This document shows, in pieces, positions 54,629 through 63,481 of a stretch of 64,000 bases of DNA (its first letter is position 1; every line of letters starts with the position of its first letter). The stretch is from Teredinibacter franksiae (GTDB taxonomy: Bacteria; Pseudomonadota; Gammaproteobacteria; Pseudomonadales; Cellvibrionaceae): assembly GCF_014218805.1 (NCBI RefSeq), contig NZ_JACJUV010000001.1, forward strand, positions 2,492,501 to 2,556,500, in the 5' to 3' direction. The translations under genes were made by a program, and so were the position numbers. The notes beneath the pieces are model-generated. The model did no database searches, was not told the DNA's origin, and saw nothing but the letters and a program-made list of their open reading frames with translations.

Positions 54629-55198
54629 ATGAAACTACTTTTTCTGGCGGGTAGCACTCGCCTTGCTTCCTTGAATAAAACACTTGCGCGTGAAGCCTTT
54701 GCTATTGCCGCTGAACTTGGCGCAGAAGCAACCTTTGTTGATCTTCGGGATTTTGCCATGCCCCTGTACGATGGCGATTTGGAAACCAAAAGCAGCCTAC
54801 CCGAAAAGGCCATTGAGCTGAAAAAACTGTTCGTTGAACACGCGGGTATTTTTATCGCGTCACCGGAATACAACAGCGCCTACAGTGGCGTGCTAAAAAA
54901 TACTGTCGACTGGATTTCCCGACCCCATTACGAAGGCGAGCCAAGGCTGCAGGCTTTCACTGGAAAGGTGTTTGCCATTAGCGCGGCATCACCCGGCGCG
55001 CTAGGTGGCTTACGTGGGCTTGTACCACTGAGAATGCTATTGGGTAACCTTTCTTCTATTGTTATTCCCGAGCAACTTGCATTAACGCATGCGGGTAAAG
55101 CCTTTGATGACAACGGAAAACTACTAGACGATTCAACCCACAGCACTTTGGTCAATATTGTAAAACGATTGAAAACCGTTACTGAAAATCAGCAATAG
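54629..55198 (+). CDS. NADPH-dependent FMN reductase
   Basis: 189 residues. FMN phosphate loop LFLAGSTRLASLNKTLA, then ASPEYNSAYSGVLKNTVDWISRP (flavodoxin-like active loop) and AASPGALGGLRGLVPLRMLL. Typical quinone or FMN reductase of the ArsH/ChrR/SsuE superfamily. Operon with the pirin gene and probably under the LysR regulator; a redox or electrophile-stress role is plausible. Confidence 0.9.
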   Translation: MKLLFLAGSTRLASLNKTLAREAFAIAAELGAEATFVDLRDFAMPLYDGDLETKSSLPEKAIELKKLFVEHAGIFIASPEYNSAYSGVLKNTVDWISRPHYEGEPRLQAFTGKVFAISAASPGALGGLRGLVPLRMLLGNLSSIVIPEQLALTHAGKAFDDNGKLLDDSTHSTLVNIVKRLKTVTENQQ

Positions 55199-55253
55199 TT
55201 CATACCGCGGTCGCGTTTGGAATTTTAAGTATAGAAATTAGTAGTGGATATAT

Positions 55254-55619
55254 CTAAGGCCGCTGCGTGTTGATGCTATACACATGCAACGCATTCCACA
55301 TAATAATGGTTTGCAACACCAATGCTATAACCATTACGATGTAAGGCGGCCGACTCTCAAACGCGAGCCACGTAAACGTGACCAAAGTTACCAGATAAGC
55401 AAGGTAGAACCCAATCCGCAAGCGCGCCTCGCCAACAAAACCGAGTAGAAAATAAAACACTATACTCGCCATCATTGGCCCAAGTGCTGGCTCATTCACA
55501 GCCCAACACAGAAGTGCAGCCGGTAAGCCAAGTAAAATGGCGAACCCTCGCACTCCTACAAATTGGTCTAACCCAAGGTTTCGTGTTTCTAATGCCCCAC
55601 TATATCGTTTGATACACAA
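55254..55619 (-). CDS. small membrane protein of unknown function
   Basis: 121 residues from a TTG start with AGGAGG upstream. Four hydrophobic segments (about 26-112: FAILLGLPAALLCWAV, ALGPMMASIVFYFLLGFV, IGFYLAYLVTLVTFTWLAF, YIVMVIALVLQTIIMWNAL). No named family. Confidence 0.65.
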   Translation of the reverse strand: MCIKRYSGALETRNLGLDQFVGVRGFAILLGLPAALLCWAVNEPALGPMMASIVFYFLLGFVGEARLRIGFYLAYLVTLVTFTWLAFESRPPYIVMVIALVLQTIIMWNALHVYSINTQRP

Positions 55620-55688
55620 CGGCCTCCTGCCTATTGTCTATTTTGCAACACCAGCCCAAGGCTTATTGGGTAATAACAGCCTCTATTG

Positions 55689-55770
55689 GATTAATGGTTT
55701 CTTGCAAAGCGGAATCCATCTCGCTTTTTTTACACGGCTAATAATGTTTTTAGTACCCGCTTTTTTATTT
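55689..55770 (-). pseudogene. duplicated 3' end of the TerB-like gene
   Basis: Nearly identical to 56306-56387 (GGTTTCTTGCAAAGCGGAATCCAT, CACGGCTAATAATG, TAGTACCCGCTTTT), with two small deletions in T-runs. It is a broken partial copy of the gene at 56284-56523, abutting the unrelated gene at 55765. Confidence 0.8.
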
Positions 55771-56118
55771 TGGTAACATGCATTCAGAGTACCGTTGCAT
55801 GAGACCCTTCGCTTCTGCATCGGTCTTTATAGAAGCCTCCACATCAGGAAATATTCTTTCCTCACACATTTCACCAAAATTCGTTATCCGCTCAATACAC
55901 TTTTTTGAACTACTTCCCCAGGTTTTTAGCACTTCGTCATCTTCACAGATAAAATTGATCATTTCCTTTGATGTATCAAGAACCTCTCCCGCGCGTACAG
56001 ATCCATTAGTGGCTATTTTTTCGGCTATTGAGAGATTACTATTATTAGTGCCCGATACGCGATCCTGATAAATCCAATACCCCGCGCCCAAAACTGCAAT
56101 TATTATTAAATATTTCAT
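55765..56118 (-). CDS. hypothetical membrane-anchored protein
   Basis: 117 residues. N-terminal hydrophobic helix (KYLIIIAVLGAGYWIY) and a mostly helical region with four Cys (INFICEDD, KKCIERI, EMCEERI, SECMLPK) that could form two disulfides outside the cytosol. SD AAGGA before the ATG. It lies between the TerB-like gene and that gene's broken copy. No family recognised. Confidence 0.65.
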   Translation of the reverse strand: MKYLIIIAVLGAGYWIYQDRVSGTNNSNLSIAEKIATNGSVRAGEVLDTSKEMINFICEDDEVLKTWGSSSKKCIERITNFGEMCEERIFPDVEASIKTDAEAKGLMQRYSECMLPK

Positions 56119-56283
56119 CTGGTTCCTTGTAATGTCGAGTTAACTCATGCCTCGAACGATAATCATCGTTCGCCCATAAGCGCTTATAAAGTGTAAACTG
56201 GAACGTTTCAGGCCTAAAACCGTGTATCTATTTGGGTAACAACACCTCTATTAATTGATTTTAGCCCCGAATAGAATCAAAAA

Positions 56284-56523
56284 TCACTTGCCAACAACCA
56301 CTTCGATGGCATTAATGGTTTCTTGCAAAGCGGAATCCATTTCGCTTTCTTTTACACGGCTAATAATGTTTTTTAGTACCCGCTTTTCATTGTCATCCAC
56401 TACGCCATCTTTTTCGGCAATGGCATAGAGCTTTTTTAATTCATCGGCATCTATTCGGCCATCGTCAGCGAAACAGTTTATTGAACGAAAAGTAAGTTCG
56501 AGGTAATCGCGGCTTTCAGACAT
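56284..56523 (-). CDS. TerB-like small protein
   Basis: 79 residues from the ATG at 56523 with GGGAG upstream. FADDGRIDADELKKLYAIAEKDGVVDDNEKRVLKNIISRV is the TerB (tellurite-resistance B-like) acidic helical pattern. TerB-type domains bind calcium or metal and link to membrane-stress systems. It overlaps or abuts the zinc-ribbon gene and is probably in one operon with it and the genes upstream. Confidence 0.72.
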   Translation of the reverse strand: MSESRDYLELTFRSINCFADDGRIDADELKKLYAIAEKDGVVDDNEKRVLKNIISRVKESEMDSALQETINAIEVVVGK

Positions 56524-56536
56524 GTTTGCTCCCTGT

Positions 56537-57067
56537 TCAGTCATAAAAATTAATGGTTATAAAGTGTTTTAGTTCCGATTTCTTTGGATGTGCATCCAGC
56601 CACTGCTTGAAGCTATCCAGTTTGGCAAAATCTTCTTCGCCGATTAACCTTCGGTAGTGTTCCTTTATACTATTCGCTTGTTTTTGTTTGCGAATATTAC
56701 GCTGCCAGGCCTCGGTGAATACCGACGAAAGCTTTTCGTGAAGATCCAAATGCTTTACCAGCTCCCACTCACCGGCATCTAACCAAACTTCATCACAGTG
56801 GCCGCATAGCTCTAAGTTGTTCTCTGTTGTTGAGCCCAACTTAAATTTGGTCATAATTCTCTGGCATTTTGGGCACTGTTTGGCCCCAGCCACTTCTTCG
56901 GCTATATTCGTTACTTGTTTCTCTACATCGTGACTGTGTTCAGACCAGAAGCGATAATTCATAAGCGGCAGCAACACACTATTGCAGCTTGGGCAGCCTG
57001 CAACCAAGAGCCCTTTCTCTATTTCCACCGGCTCTAAATCGATGTTGTGGCAGTTACAGCATTTCAT
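56537..57067 (-). CDS. zinc-ribbon (zf-TFIIB-like) protein
   Basis: 176 residues. Two Cys4 zinc ribbons: KCCNCHN...GCPSCNS (about 1-30) and KQCPKCQRIM...ELCGHCDEVWLDAGEWE (about 67-105); the latter has the CxxxWLDxGE pattern of zf-TFIIB proteins. The C-terminal helical region has no assignment. SD GAGGTG before the ATG. Member of the AAA/flotillin cluster. Confidence 0.85.
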   Translation of the reverse strand: MKCCNCHNIDLEPVEIEKGLLVAGCPSCNSVLLPLMNYRFWSEHSHDVEKQVTNIAEEVAGAKQCPKCQRIMTKFKLGSTTENNLELCGHCDEVWLDAGEWELVKHLDLHEKLSSVFTEAWQRNIRKQKQANSIKEHYRRLIGEEDFAKLDSFKQWLDAHPKKSELKHFITINFYD

Positions 57068-57214
57068 AAAATCACCTCAATTAAGCGTATTGTCTTTACG
57101 GCTAGCGCTAGAAAAATACTTAGCTATTTTCCATGATAAAGACTAGCCGCACCACACATGATTACTAGAACCTCTGCTGAAAGTTTTAAACGCTAATAGC
57201 GACAGCCTGGCCTA

Positions 57215-57910
57215 TTAATCGGCAATTCGATCTCGATCTTTATAGTATTCGTAGCAGAGCCAAAGTGTGGTAACGAAAATACCCAGTGGATAACTATACC
57301 CAGCGTAGTTATTGAGCAATATCGTGTAAAACCAATTTTTGTCCATATAACCCAGTGCTGAAATCAAAATCGTAAATGTAAGTATGAGGCTAACAGTATT
57401 GGCCGATTTACCGAGCGAAGTAGATTTAATACCAATCACGGCCGCAATCGCTAGGCCCATCATATTAGTAAATAGAAAAATATGTATATCCTTGACTAGC
57501 CCACTAAAAGTGTTTTCAAAATGTTCTTTAATAGACGTTTTCCATAAAAATATCCTCCCCATCAACCTGTTTTTTAGAGGATTATCACTTCTCATTTCCA
57601 CTGGGATTAGCGAAGTTTCCGACGAAGAAAGAGTAACCGCCTCCACGTACCTATGAGGGTTTCTCCTAAACTCTACGATCTCTTCGCTAATTGCTTCTAT
57701 TTGATAAGTCTCTAGATAAGTTTTTGCCGCTTTCGTAGCGAGAACTTCTTCAGCCAGATTAACCTTCGAATCAATTTCCTTTACTACCTTATTGGTAATT
57801 ACTTTTCTCGATTTATTCGCAATATCATCAACAGTAAAAAAACTTGATATCAGTGCGACTGCAAAAAGAAAGGAAAAAAGTAATTGGCAGCCGATTAACA
57901 CATTTTTCAT
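57215..57910 (-). CDS. membrane protein encoded with the AAA ATPase
   Basis: About 231 residues from the ATG at 57910, two bases after the AAA gene stop; a TTG further up would overlap it. Hydrophobic helix 1 (VLIGCQLLFSFLFAVALIS), an extracytoplasmic region of about 100 residues, then three hydrophobic segments (IFLFTNMMGLAIAAVIGI, VSLILTFTILISALGYM, YPLGIFVTTLWLCYEYY). The layout resembles a small sensor or anchor. Family unknown. Confidence 0.7.
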   Translation of the reverse strand: MKNVLIGCQLLFSFLFAVALISSFFTVDDIANKSRKVITNKVVKEIDSKVNLAEEVLATKAAKTYLETYQIEAISEEIVEFRRNPHRYVEAVTLSSSETSLIPVEMRSDNPLKNRLMGRIFLWKTSIKEHFENTFSGLVKDIHIFLFTNMMGLAIAAVIGIKSTSLGKSANTVSLILTFTILISALGYMDKNWFYTILLNNYAGYSYPLGIFVTTLWLCYEYYKDRDRIAD

Positions 57911-57911
57911 T

Positions 57912-60900
57912 TTATATCTTTTTGTTTTTTGCTTGTATTTCAAGCTCTCTCAGCTGGGCAGAAACTTCACTCATTTTGTCGTGAGTACGCAAATCAATTT
58001 CTAGCTTTTTGTCCATACTGCGAACCAAGGGGAAAATACTATTTTCAATGGTATCCGCCAGAACTTTCAACAATTGATCAATACCCGGCACTGGCTGATT
58101 AACTACTTCAACTCTTGGTGGCTCTGATTTCAGCGTTGCTTTAGCCAAATTATTGAGGCCTTTAGCAAAGCTCTCCAATGATTTATGCAATGTGCTTATA
58201 GATTGCTCGGTTCTACTTTCGGCGTTTTCACTCGCTTTGTTTTCATTTTTTTGCTTAGACAAACCAGCCTCGGCGCTTTGTGCAAGGCCTTTCACTCCCA
58301 CCACTAGATCTGCCAGCTGGGCCACTACTTTACTACCGGTATCGGTGTCATCGCCCCCCATGGCTTTATTGCGAAGGAAGTCGGCTTGTATTTGTGTCCA
58401 ACGTTCTTCCTGCTCAGCGGTCATATTGCCACGTAGCTCAGCCAGTTTAAGCAGGTTTTCTTCTGCTCCCGCCGTTAGCAGCTGTGCCTCGCCAAGATAG
58501 TGATCTTGTATCAGTTGCATCAGTTCTGCTTCATTCATCACAGACGATATTTTTTCTCCCATTTTATTCATGTTGCGGTAACTGCCCTGCAACTTGAACG
58601 ACGGCTCGGTTCTGTATTTGTCGGCCTGAGCAGCCGATAAAATGTATTGCTGATTTATTTTGAGTACAACATCACGAATTTCAAATAGTTTGCGCAATAC
58701 GTCAACGATCTCGTTAATCTCGGCACCGCTGTACTGGTGCTTTAGATCGGTGGTGGCCACGTCTTTACCCATAGCCAAATCGATGAGCAGGTAAACATCC
58801 TGAATATCACGGGTTGCCAATGGTGCTAGCACAGGGTTCGAGGTAAGGCTGTTTTCAATATAACTAAGCGCAAATTGCTCGTCCATTCCGCCCAAAACAT
58901 CACCTAGGTTATAAATATCTGCACGGTTGGCCAGCATATCGGGTATTTTAAATAACTCGCCGGATTCCGTATAAGGGTTGCCCGCCATTACCACGCAAAA
59001 TTTCTTGCCACGCATATCGTAGGTTTTCGTTTTGCCCTTCCAGATACCGTCAACTCTGCGAGTACCGTCACACAGAGATATAAATTTCTGTAAAAACTCC
59101 GGGTGCGTATGCTGAATATCGTCGAGGTACAACATGACGTTGTTGCCCATCTCTAACCCCAAATTCAACTTCACTAATTCCTGACGCGCGGTGGCATTGG
59201 GGGCTTGCTCTGGGTCTAACGAAAGCACATCGTGGCCGAGGGAAGGGCAATTAATTTTCATAAAGATCAAACCCAACCGGCTCGCCACGTACTCCATTAG
59301 TGTGGTTTTACCGTAGCCGGGTGGGGAGATCATCATCAACAACCCCATTAAATCGGTGCGCTTAGACTCTCCTACCGTGCCCATTTGTTTAGCGAGGTTG
59401 TCGCCAATAATGGGTAAGTATGCTTCGTTGATTAAACGGTTGCGCACAAAAGAACTGAGCGGACGTGCCTTAAACTCCTCCAAGCGCAGTACTTCTCGCT
59501 CCTGCTTAATGACCGATTGTCGCGTTTGTTGATAGCGCTCATAGCCCTTTACGAATACCGTACGGTGGTGGTCCAAACGCATAAAGAAATCGTCGATAGC
59601 TAAGGATAATGTGCGGTTCTGGATGCGCGTATGCTCGCCCATTAGGCCGTCAATACTAAGCTCTAGGTCCACTTCGGTGAAGCGTCGGTCGATGCGCTCG
59701 TCGGCATTAATAAGCGCTGCGGCTTCGGGCACATAACGCACTAGGTGGTCGAGATTTTTATCACGCACTAATGCGGTTAGCCAGGCACAGGAAAGGTTCC
59801 ATCGCTCTGCTGGCCAACCCATCATTTTTTCCAGCGCAATTTGGAAACGTCGCCAACTGTCATCATCTAATGTGCGTTTAAGTTCTTCCGCTAGACCTTT
59901 TGCGTATTTGCTACCAATAAATTCAATACGGTCCCGCCCCAGCTCGCTCACTAAATAATCAGACGCACGGTGCATATCTAAATCACTGCAGGCAATGGGG
60001 TGCTGAATGAGAAACTCGGCCATGGCGTTGCGAATTTCGGCCGCTAGCAGCTCATGGGCGTCACGGCTGGCAAATTGATCGCGCATTCTAGCCGCAGATT
60101 GGGCTCGCTCTACCCAGGTTTCATAGGTAAGTCGTTTGGTTTTTAGCTGTTCGGATATTCGCGAAATATTGGCCCAGAACACCTGCGCTAGGCCACGGCA
60201 CATTGGGTCGAATACCAATAAATCCGCTGCCTGCATTGCCGGCACTAATTGTTGCAAGAGCTTTACCGCGTCCTGGTCGTGAATGCCTTTTTCGTAGCCT
60301 TCTTTATAGCGCGGTGTAGCAAAATTTCTTACGAGTGCCAGCAGGTTTTTTTCATCCAACAGTGCTTCGTACAATTTCGGCTGAGATAGTTCGTCTAGCT
60401 CTCGCTCGGCACTGTATAAAATACCGGCCGCTAAATATTCCGCGCGGCACACCTCCGCGCTTTCTGAAGGCAGCGTTACTTGCCAGTAGGCCTTAAGCTC
60501 CAAAAGTGACTCATTTTGTAAAGGTTCAAAATAGTCAGTTCCGGTAAGGTGAATATTTAGGTCGTCGCCACGTGGAATGATGGTTAAATCCAGCTCCTGT
60601 GTATTCACGCTGAACTTGTGACGTGGCCCTAGCTTGATAACACTACCGCCGCCTTCGTAGATGTCGGTTTTGTCCCTTAGAACACGCTGCGCCTGTTCCT
60701 TAGCGGCTTTAAATTTGGATTCAATGTCATCGGCTTTTACCGGCGCATTCAAATCCCGAAGCTGCTGTACAAATTCACGTATTTTCAATACCAACGGGTC
60801 GGAGGCAAAGTAGGTATTCAGCTTGTCGGCTTCGGAAAACTTGGTAGAGCGCTTTTCGATACTGTTCAGTATACGACTAGCGGCATCCGCAATTGACTGA

Positions 60901-63242
60901 GAACGGCGTTCACGCTCGTCGAGTAGTTGCTGCTTATGGGATTCAAACGTCTCATATATTTCTTCTCGCTTACCCATAATATCCGAGAGAAACTGATCGT
61001 ATTCACTGAATTGGCTTTCGAGCTCTTCGAGCTGTACCAATAGGCGGGACATTTGTTCATCACAATTTTCGGGGCTATTAGCCAAGCCCAAAGCGTTGGT
61101 AATACTTTGTGTAAATAGCTTGAATTGCGCTGCGAATTCAGCAATGGCCTCGGCGGAACCTAGGCTTTTCTGTTTATGGCGGGCATCGGCTTTGCTTTGA
61201 TTGAGTTTGGCATACACTTCCGATATTGCATCGATAATACGTGTGCGCAAAGTCGCGTCGTCTACTTTAAGCGTTGCCAGTAGTTCAGACAGTAGATCTA
61301 GGCCTGCGGCGGTTTTCTCCACCACTTCAATAATCGGTTTCAATTCGGCAATGGTTTTAACCGATTCAATGTTGGCATTTATGTTTTCGATCTTGGTGTA
61401 GTAGGGCTGAAGCGCTTCCTCGTTACCCAAAAATTCAACGGTACGCTTACTTAACTGGCCCTGTACTTCGCTTACCTGTAGTTCCATTTTTGCAATGGCA
61501 GCAGTATCGATATAACGGTACGATTTTATGGTGGCCAAGTGACCCGTGTGCTGTCGCAGCTCGTCTAGCGCGCCAACATATTCCTCTGCGGTGTCCCACG
61601 ACGAAGAACCAATGCTTTCAACCAATTTTTTATGCTTGGTATTCGCTTCTGCTAGGGCTTGGTGCGACTGATGGCGAATGCTTTCTACTTTGGCGAATTC
61701 GTCTACCGCTAACTCGGCGGTTTCTGCAATATCGCGTAATGTTTTGGCAATATCTACCTGGCCGGTAATGCCACCTTCAGCCAACCAATAGTGGTTGTCG
61801 AATACTTTCAGCGACGCGCGACTGAGTTCTTCGTACAGGCGCACGGAAACCGATTGGTTGCTAACCGTTTTACACACACTCAGTAAATCCGAAATACCGC
61901 GGACCAACGGGGCATTACCAATACGCCCAAGTACCGTTTGGCTCGCTGGCGCTTTGCTGGCGAATTCATCGCTTACGTAGGGCGTATGCCACACTTGCAT
62001 AGGGTGAATACGCGTGGGTTCAGACTCGGCTGAGAATATAACCAGCTGACCCGCTTCCGAAAGTGCATAGCCATGACCCAATATGGGGTTCGCCAATTTT
62101 TTCTCGATCATGTTGTAGGCCATTAAGCCCACAACGCCCTCGATAGGTTCATAAAAAACAAACAAAACATCTTCGCCGTTAGGCGACCGAATGGAGCGCT
62201 TAAAGCGTAGACCTGGCGTTTGTTCATCGAAGGTTTTGCTTTCGCCACTTTGTAGGTAATAACCGCCGGGGAAAACTACACCGTGATCTTCCGGCAATTG
62301 CACGCAGGAATGGCCAATAGCATCTATGCGCTCCACGGAATTGGTAGCGGTGTTAAAAATAAAATAACGCCAAAGGTCTTCACGATAAGGCAAAATCTTG
62401 ATGAGAATTAAGTCGCCAAGCTGGGCATAGCCGTATTCGGCATCATCAATAGACTGGGTTTTATCCTCAACGGCTTCACGGTATACGCCCTGGCCATCTT
62501 CAGTGTTATTTTCGACCTTAATCGTAAGGTCTCCACCAACGGTTTCCACAAATACTCGGTCGAGAATATTAACGTGTGGGTGTCGGCCATGTACGGTGTC
62601 TTCGCGGGTACACTCAGTCCATTCAAAATCATAGGCCGGTGGCAATTCGATATCGCGCTCTCCGCGATTGTCGATATACTCCACCTTTGCGCCATCGGCC
62701 GATATCGCCCAACGAAATACGCGGCGATCTTCCAGTTTTTCGCCAATTTGAAAGCCCATCAGCAGCTTGCCGCTTTTCACGGTAAGCTCAACCAGTTTGG
62801 TGCTCTTGTAGTAGCGATAGAGCTCGCCGAAATCCTGTACAAAGCGCTGGTCTGTCAGAAACAATCCAGCCAAAGGCACCTGCGTTAGCTCGGTATTACC
62901 CGCTTCACCCGAAAGAGTAAAGAGCGCAAACACATCGTCGATATGGGTTTCTTTTTTTAAGCCAATATAAACGTTGTAACCGAAAAGCAAATATTTGCCG
63001 ACCTGTACAATGTCGCGTGCAATACAGTTATTTTCAGTTCTAACCCTTACACGCGCGGCAACCGCCATTTCCGAACTGCCGAACTCACTTAAGCGCTCTT
63101 TGTTCAGCTCTCTTGCCGACGTCTCTAGCTTTTTGCCCTGCTCTAACAGGCGCTTTTTAATAACTTCATAAGCGCCACCCTCGGCAACCGCTTTGTCGAC
63201 CAACGCTTCACTGGTATCCGTTATCTGACGATCATTCGCCAT
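57912..63242 (-). CDS. DUF3686-type giant AAA+ ATPase with coiled coils
   Basis: 1776 residues. Order: short N-terminal helix; a beta-rich, possibly propeller-like DUF3686 region (about 50-490); long coiled coils (about 490-870); a helical region; and an AAA+ module with Walker A ISPPGYGKTTLMEY (about 1310), Walker B NVMLYLDDIQHTHPEF (about 1370), a sensor region FCVVMAGNPYTESG and a C-terminal coiled coil (about 1640-1776). Databases often call relatives DNA repair ATPases, but I see no DNA-binding motif. The neighbours (flotillin-like, glycine-zipper, TerB) point to the membrane. Strong SD (AGGGA). Confidence 0.85.
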   Translation of the reverse strand: MANDRQITDTSEALVDKAVAEGGAYEVIKKRLLEQGKKLETSARELNKERLSEFGSSEMAVAARVRVRTENNCIARDIVQVGKYLLFGYNVYIGLKKETHIDDVFALFTLSGEAGNTELTQVPLAGLFLTDQRFVQDFGELYRYYKSTKLVELTVKSGKLLMGFQIGEKLEDRRVFRWAISADGAKVEYIDNRGERDIELPPAYDFEWTECTREDTVHGRHPHVNILDRVFVETVGGDLTIKVENNTEDGQGVYREAVEDKTQSIDDAEYGYAQLGDLILIKILPYREDLWRYFIFNTATNSVERIDAIGHSCVQLPEDHGVVFPGGYYLQSGESKTFDEQTPGLRFKRSIRSPNGEDVLFVFYEPIEGVVGLMAYNMIEKKLANPILGHGYALSEAGQLVIFSAESEPTRIHPMQVWHTPYVSDEFASKAPASQTVLGRIGNAPLVRGISDLLSVCKTVSNQSVSVRLYEELSRASLKVFDNHYWLAEGGITGQVDIAKTLRDIAETAELAVDEFAKVESIRHQSHQALAEANTKHKKLVESIGSSSWDTAEEYVGALDELRQHTGHLATIKSYRYIDTAAIAKMELQVSEVQGQLSKRTVEFLGNEEALQPYYTKIENINANIESVKTIAELKPIIEVVEKTAAGLDLLSELLATLKVDDATLRTRIIDAISEVYAKLNQSKADARHKQKSLGSAEAIAEFAAQFKLFTQSITNALGLANSPENCDEQMSRLLVQLEELESQFSEYDQFLSDIMGKREEIYETFESHKQQLLDERERRSQSIADAASRILNSIEKRSTKFSEADKLNTYFASDPLVLKIREFVQQLRDLNAPVKADDIESKFKAAKEQAQRVLRDKTDIYEGGGSVIKLGPRHKFSVNTQELDLTIIPRGDDLNIHLTGTDYFEPLQNESLLELKAYWQVTLPSESAEVCRAEYLAAGILYSAERELDELSQPKLYEALLDEKNLLALVRNFATPRYKEGYEKGIHDQDAVKLLQQLVPAMQAADLLVFDPMCRGLAQVFWANISRISEQLKTKRLTYETWVERAQSAARMRDQFASRDAHELLAAEIRNAMAEFLIQHPIACSDLDMHRASDYLVSELGRDRIEFIGSKYAKGLAEELKRTLDDDSWRRFQIALEKMMGWPAERWNLSCAWLTALVRDKNLDHLVRYVPEAAALINADERIDRRFTEVDLELSIDGLMGEHTRIQNRTLSLAIDDFFMRLDHHRTVFVKGYERYQQTRQSVIKQEREVLRLEEFKARPLSSFVRNRLINEAYLPIIGDNLAKQMGTVGESKRTDLMGLLMMISPPGYGKTTLMEYVASRLGLIFMKINCPSLGHDVLSLDPEQAPNATARQELVKLNLGLEMGNNVMLYLDDIQHTHPEFLQKFISLCDGTRRVDGIWKGKTKTYDMRGKKFCVVMAGNPYTESGELFKIPDMLANRADIYNLGDVLGGMDEQFALSYIENSLTSNPVLAPLATRDIQDVYLLIDLAMGKDVATTDLKHQYSGAEINEIVDVLRKLFEIRDVVLKINQQYILSAAQADKYRTEPSFKLQGSYRNMNKMGEKISSVMNEAELMQLIQDHYLGEAQLLTAGAEENLLKLAELRGNMTAEQEERWTQIQADFLRNKAMGGDDTDTGSKVVAQLADLVVGVKGLAQSAEAGLSKQKNENKASENAESRTEQSISTLHKSLESFAKGLNNLAKATLKSEPPRVEVVNQPVPGIDQLLKVLADTIENSIFPLVRSMDKKLEIDLRTHDKMSEVSAQLRELEIQAKNKKI

Positions 63243-63251
63243 GGCTAATCC

Positions 63252-63461
63252 CTATTTCTGTTCTGCTTCACTCTCTTCAGGCTGCTTTTCTTTTGTCGAG
63301 AAAAGCTGGGTTCCAAAAACACCTACCAGCGCACCGATTCCAGCACCCAGCAGTGCATTGGGCACGAGCTTATTGGTTTTCGCGCCCTGCGCGGCACCGA
63401 GACCGGCGCCGATAAGTGTTGTAATACCCACCTCTTTATTTTTCAGTAGTTTGTCACTCAT
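63252..63461 (-). CDS. small glycine-zipper membrane protein
   Basis: 69 residues from the ATG at 63461 (AAGGAAC upstream). Two glycine-rich hydrophobic segments (GITTLIGAGLGAAQGA and NALLGAGIGALVGVFGTQLF) form a glycine-zipper hairpin; the tail is acidic (KEKQPEESEAEQK). Lies between the flotillin-like and AAA genes, so it may help anchor a complex. Confidence 0.75.
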   Translation of the reverse strand: MSDKLLKNKEVGITTLIGAGLGAAQGAKTNKLVPNALLGAGIGALVGVFGTQLFSTKEKQPEESEAEQK

Positions 63462-63481
63462 GGAAGTTCCTTTTTCACACA

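Noticed and set aside
57943..63242. DNA-repair role of the giant AAA+ protein
   Set aside because: The name is common in databases, but no DNA-binding or nuclease motif is visible and the gene neighbours are membrane proteins.
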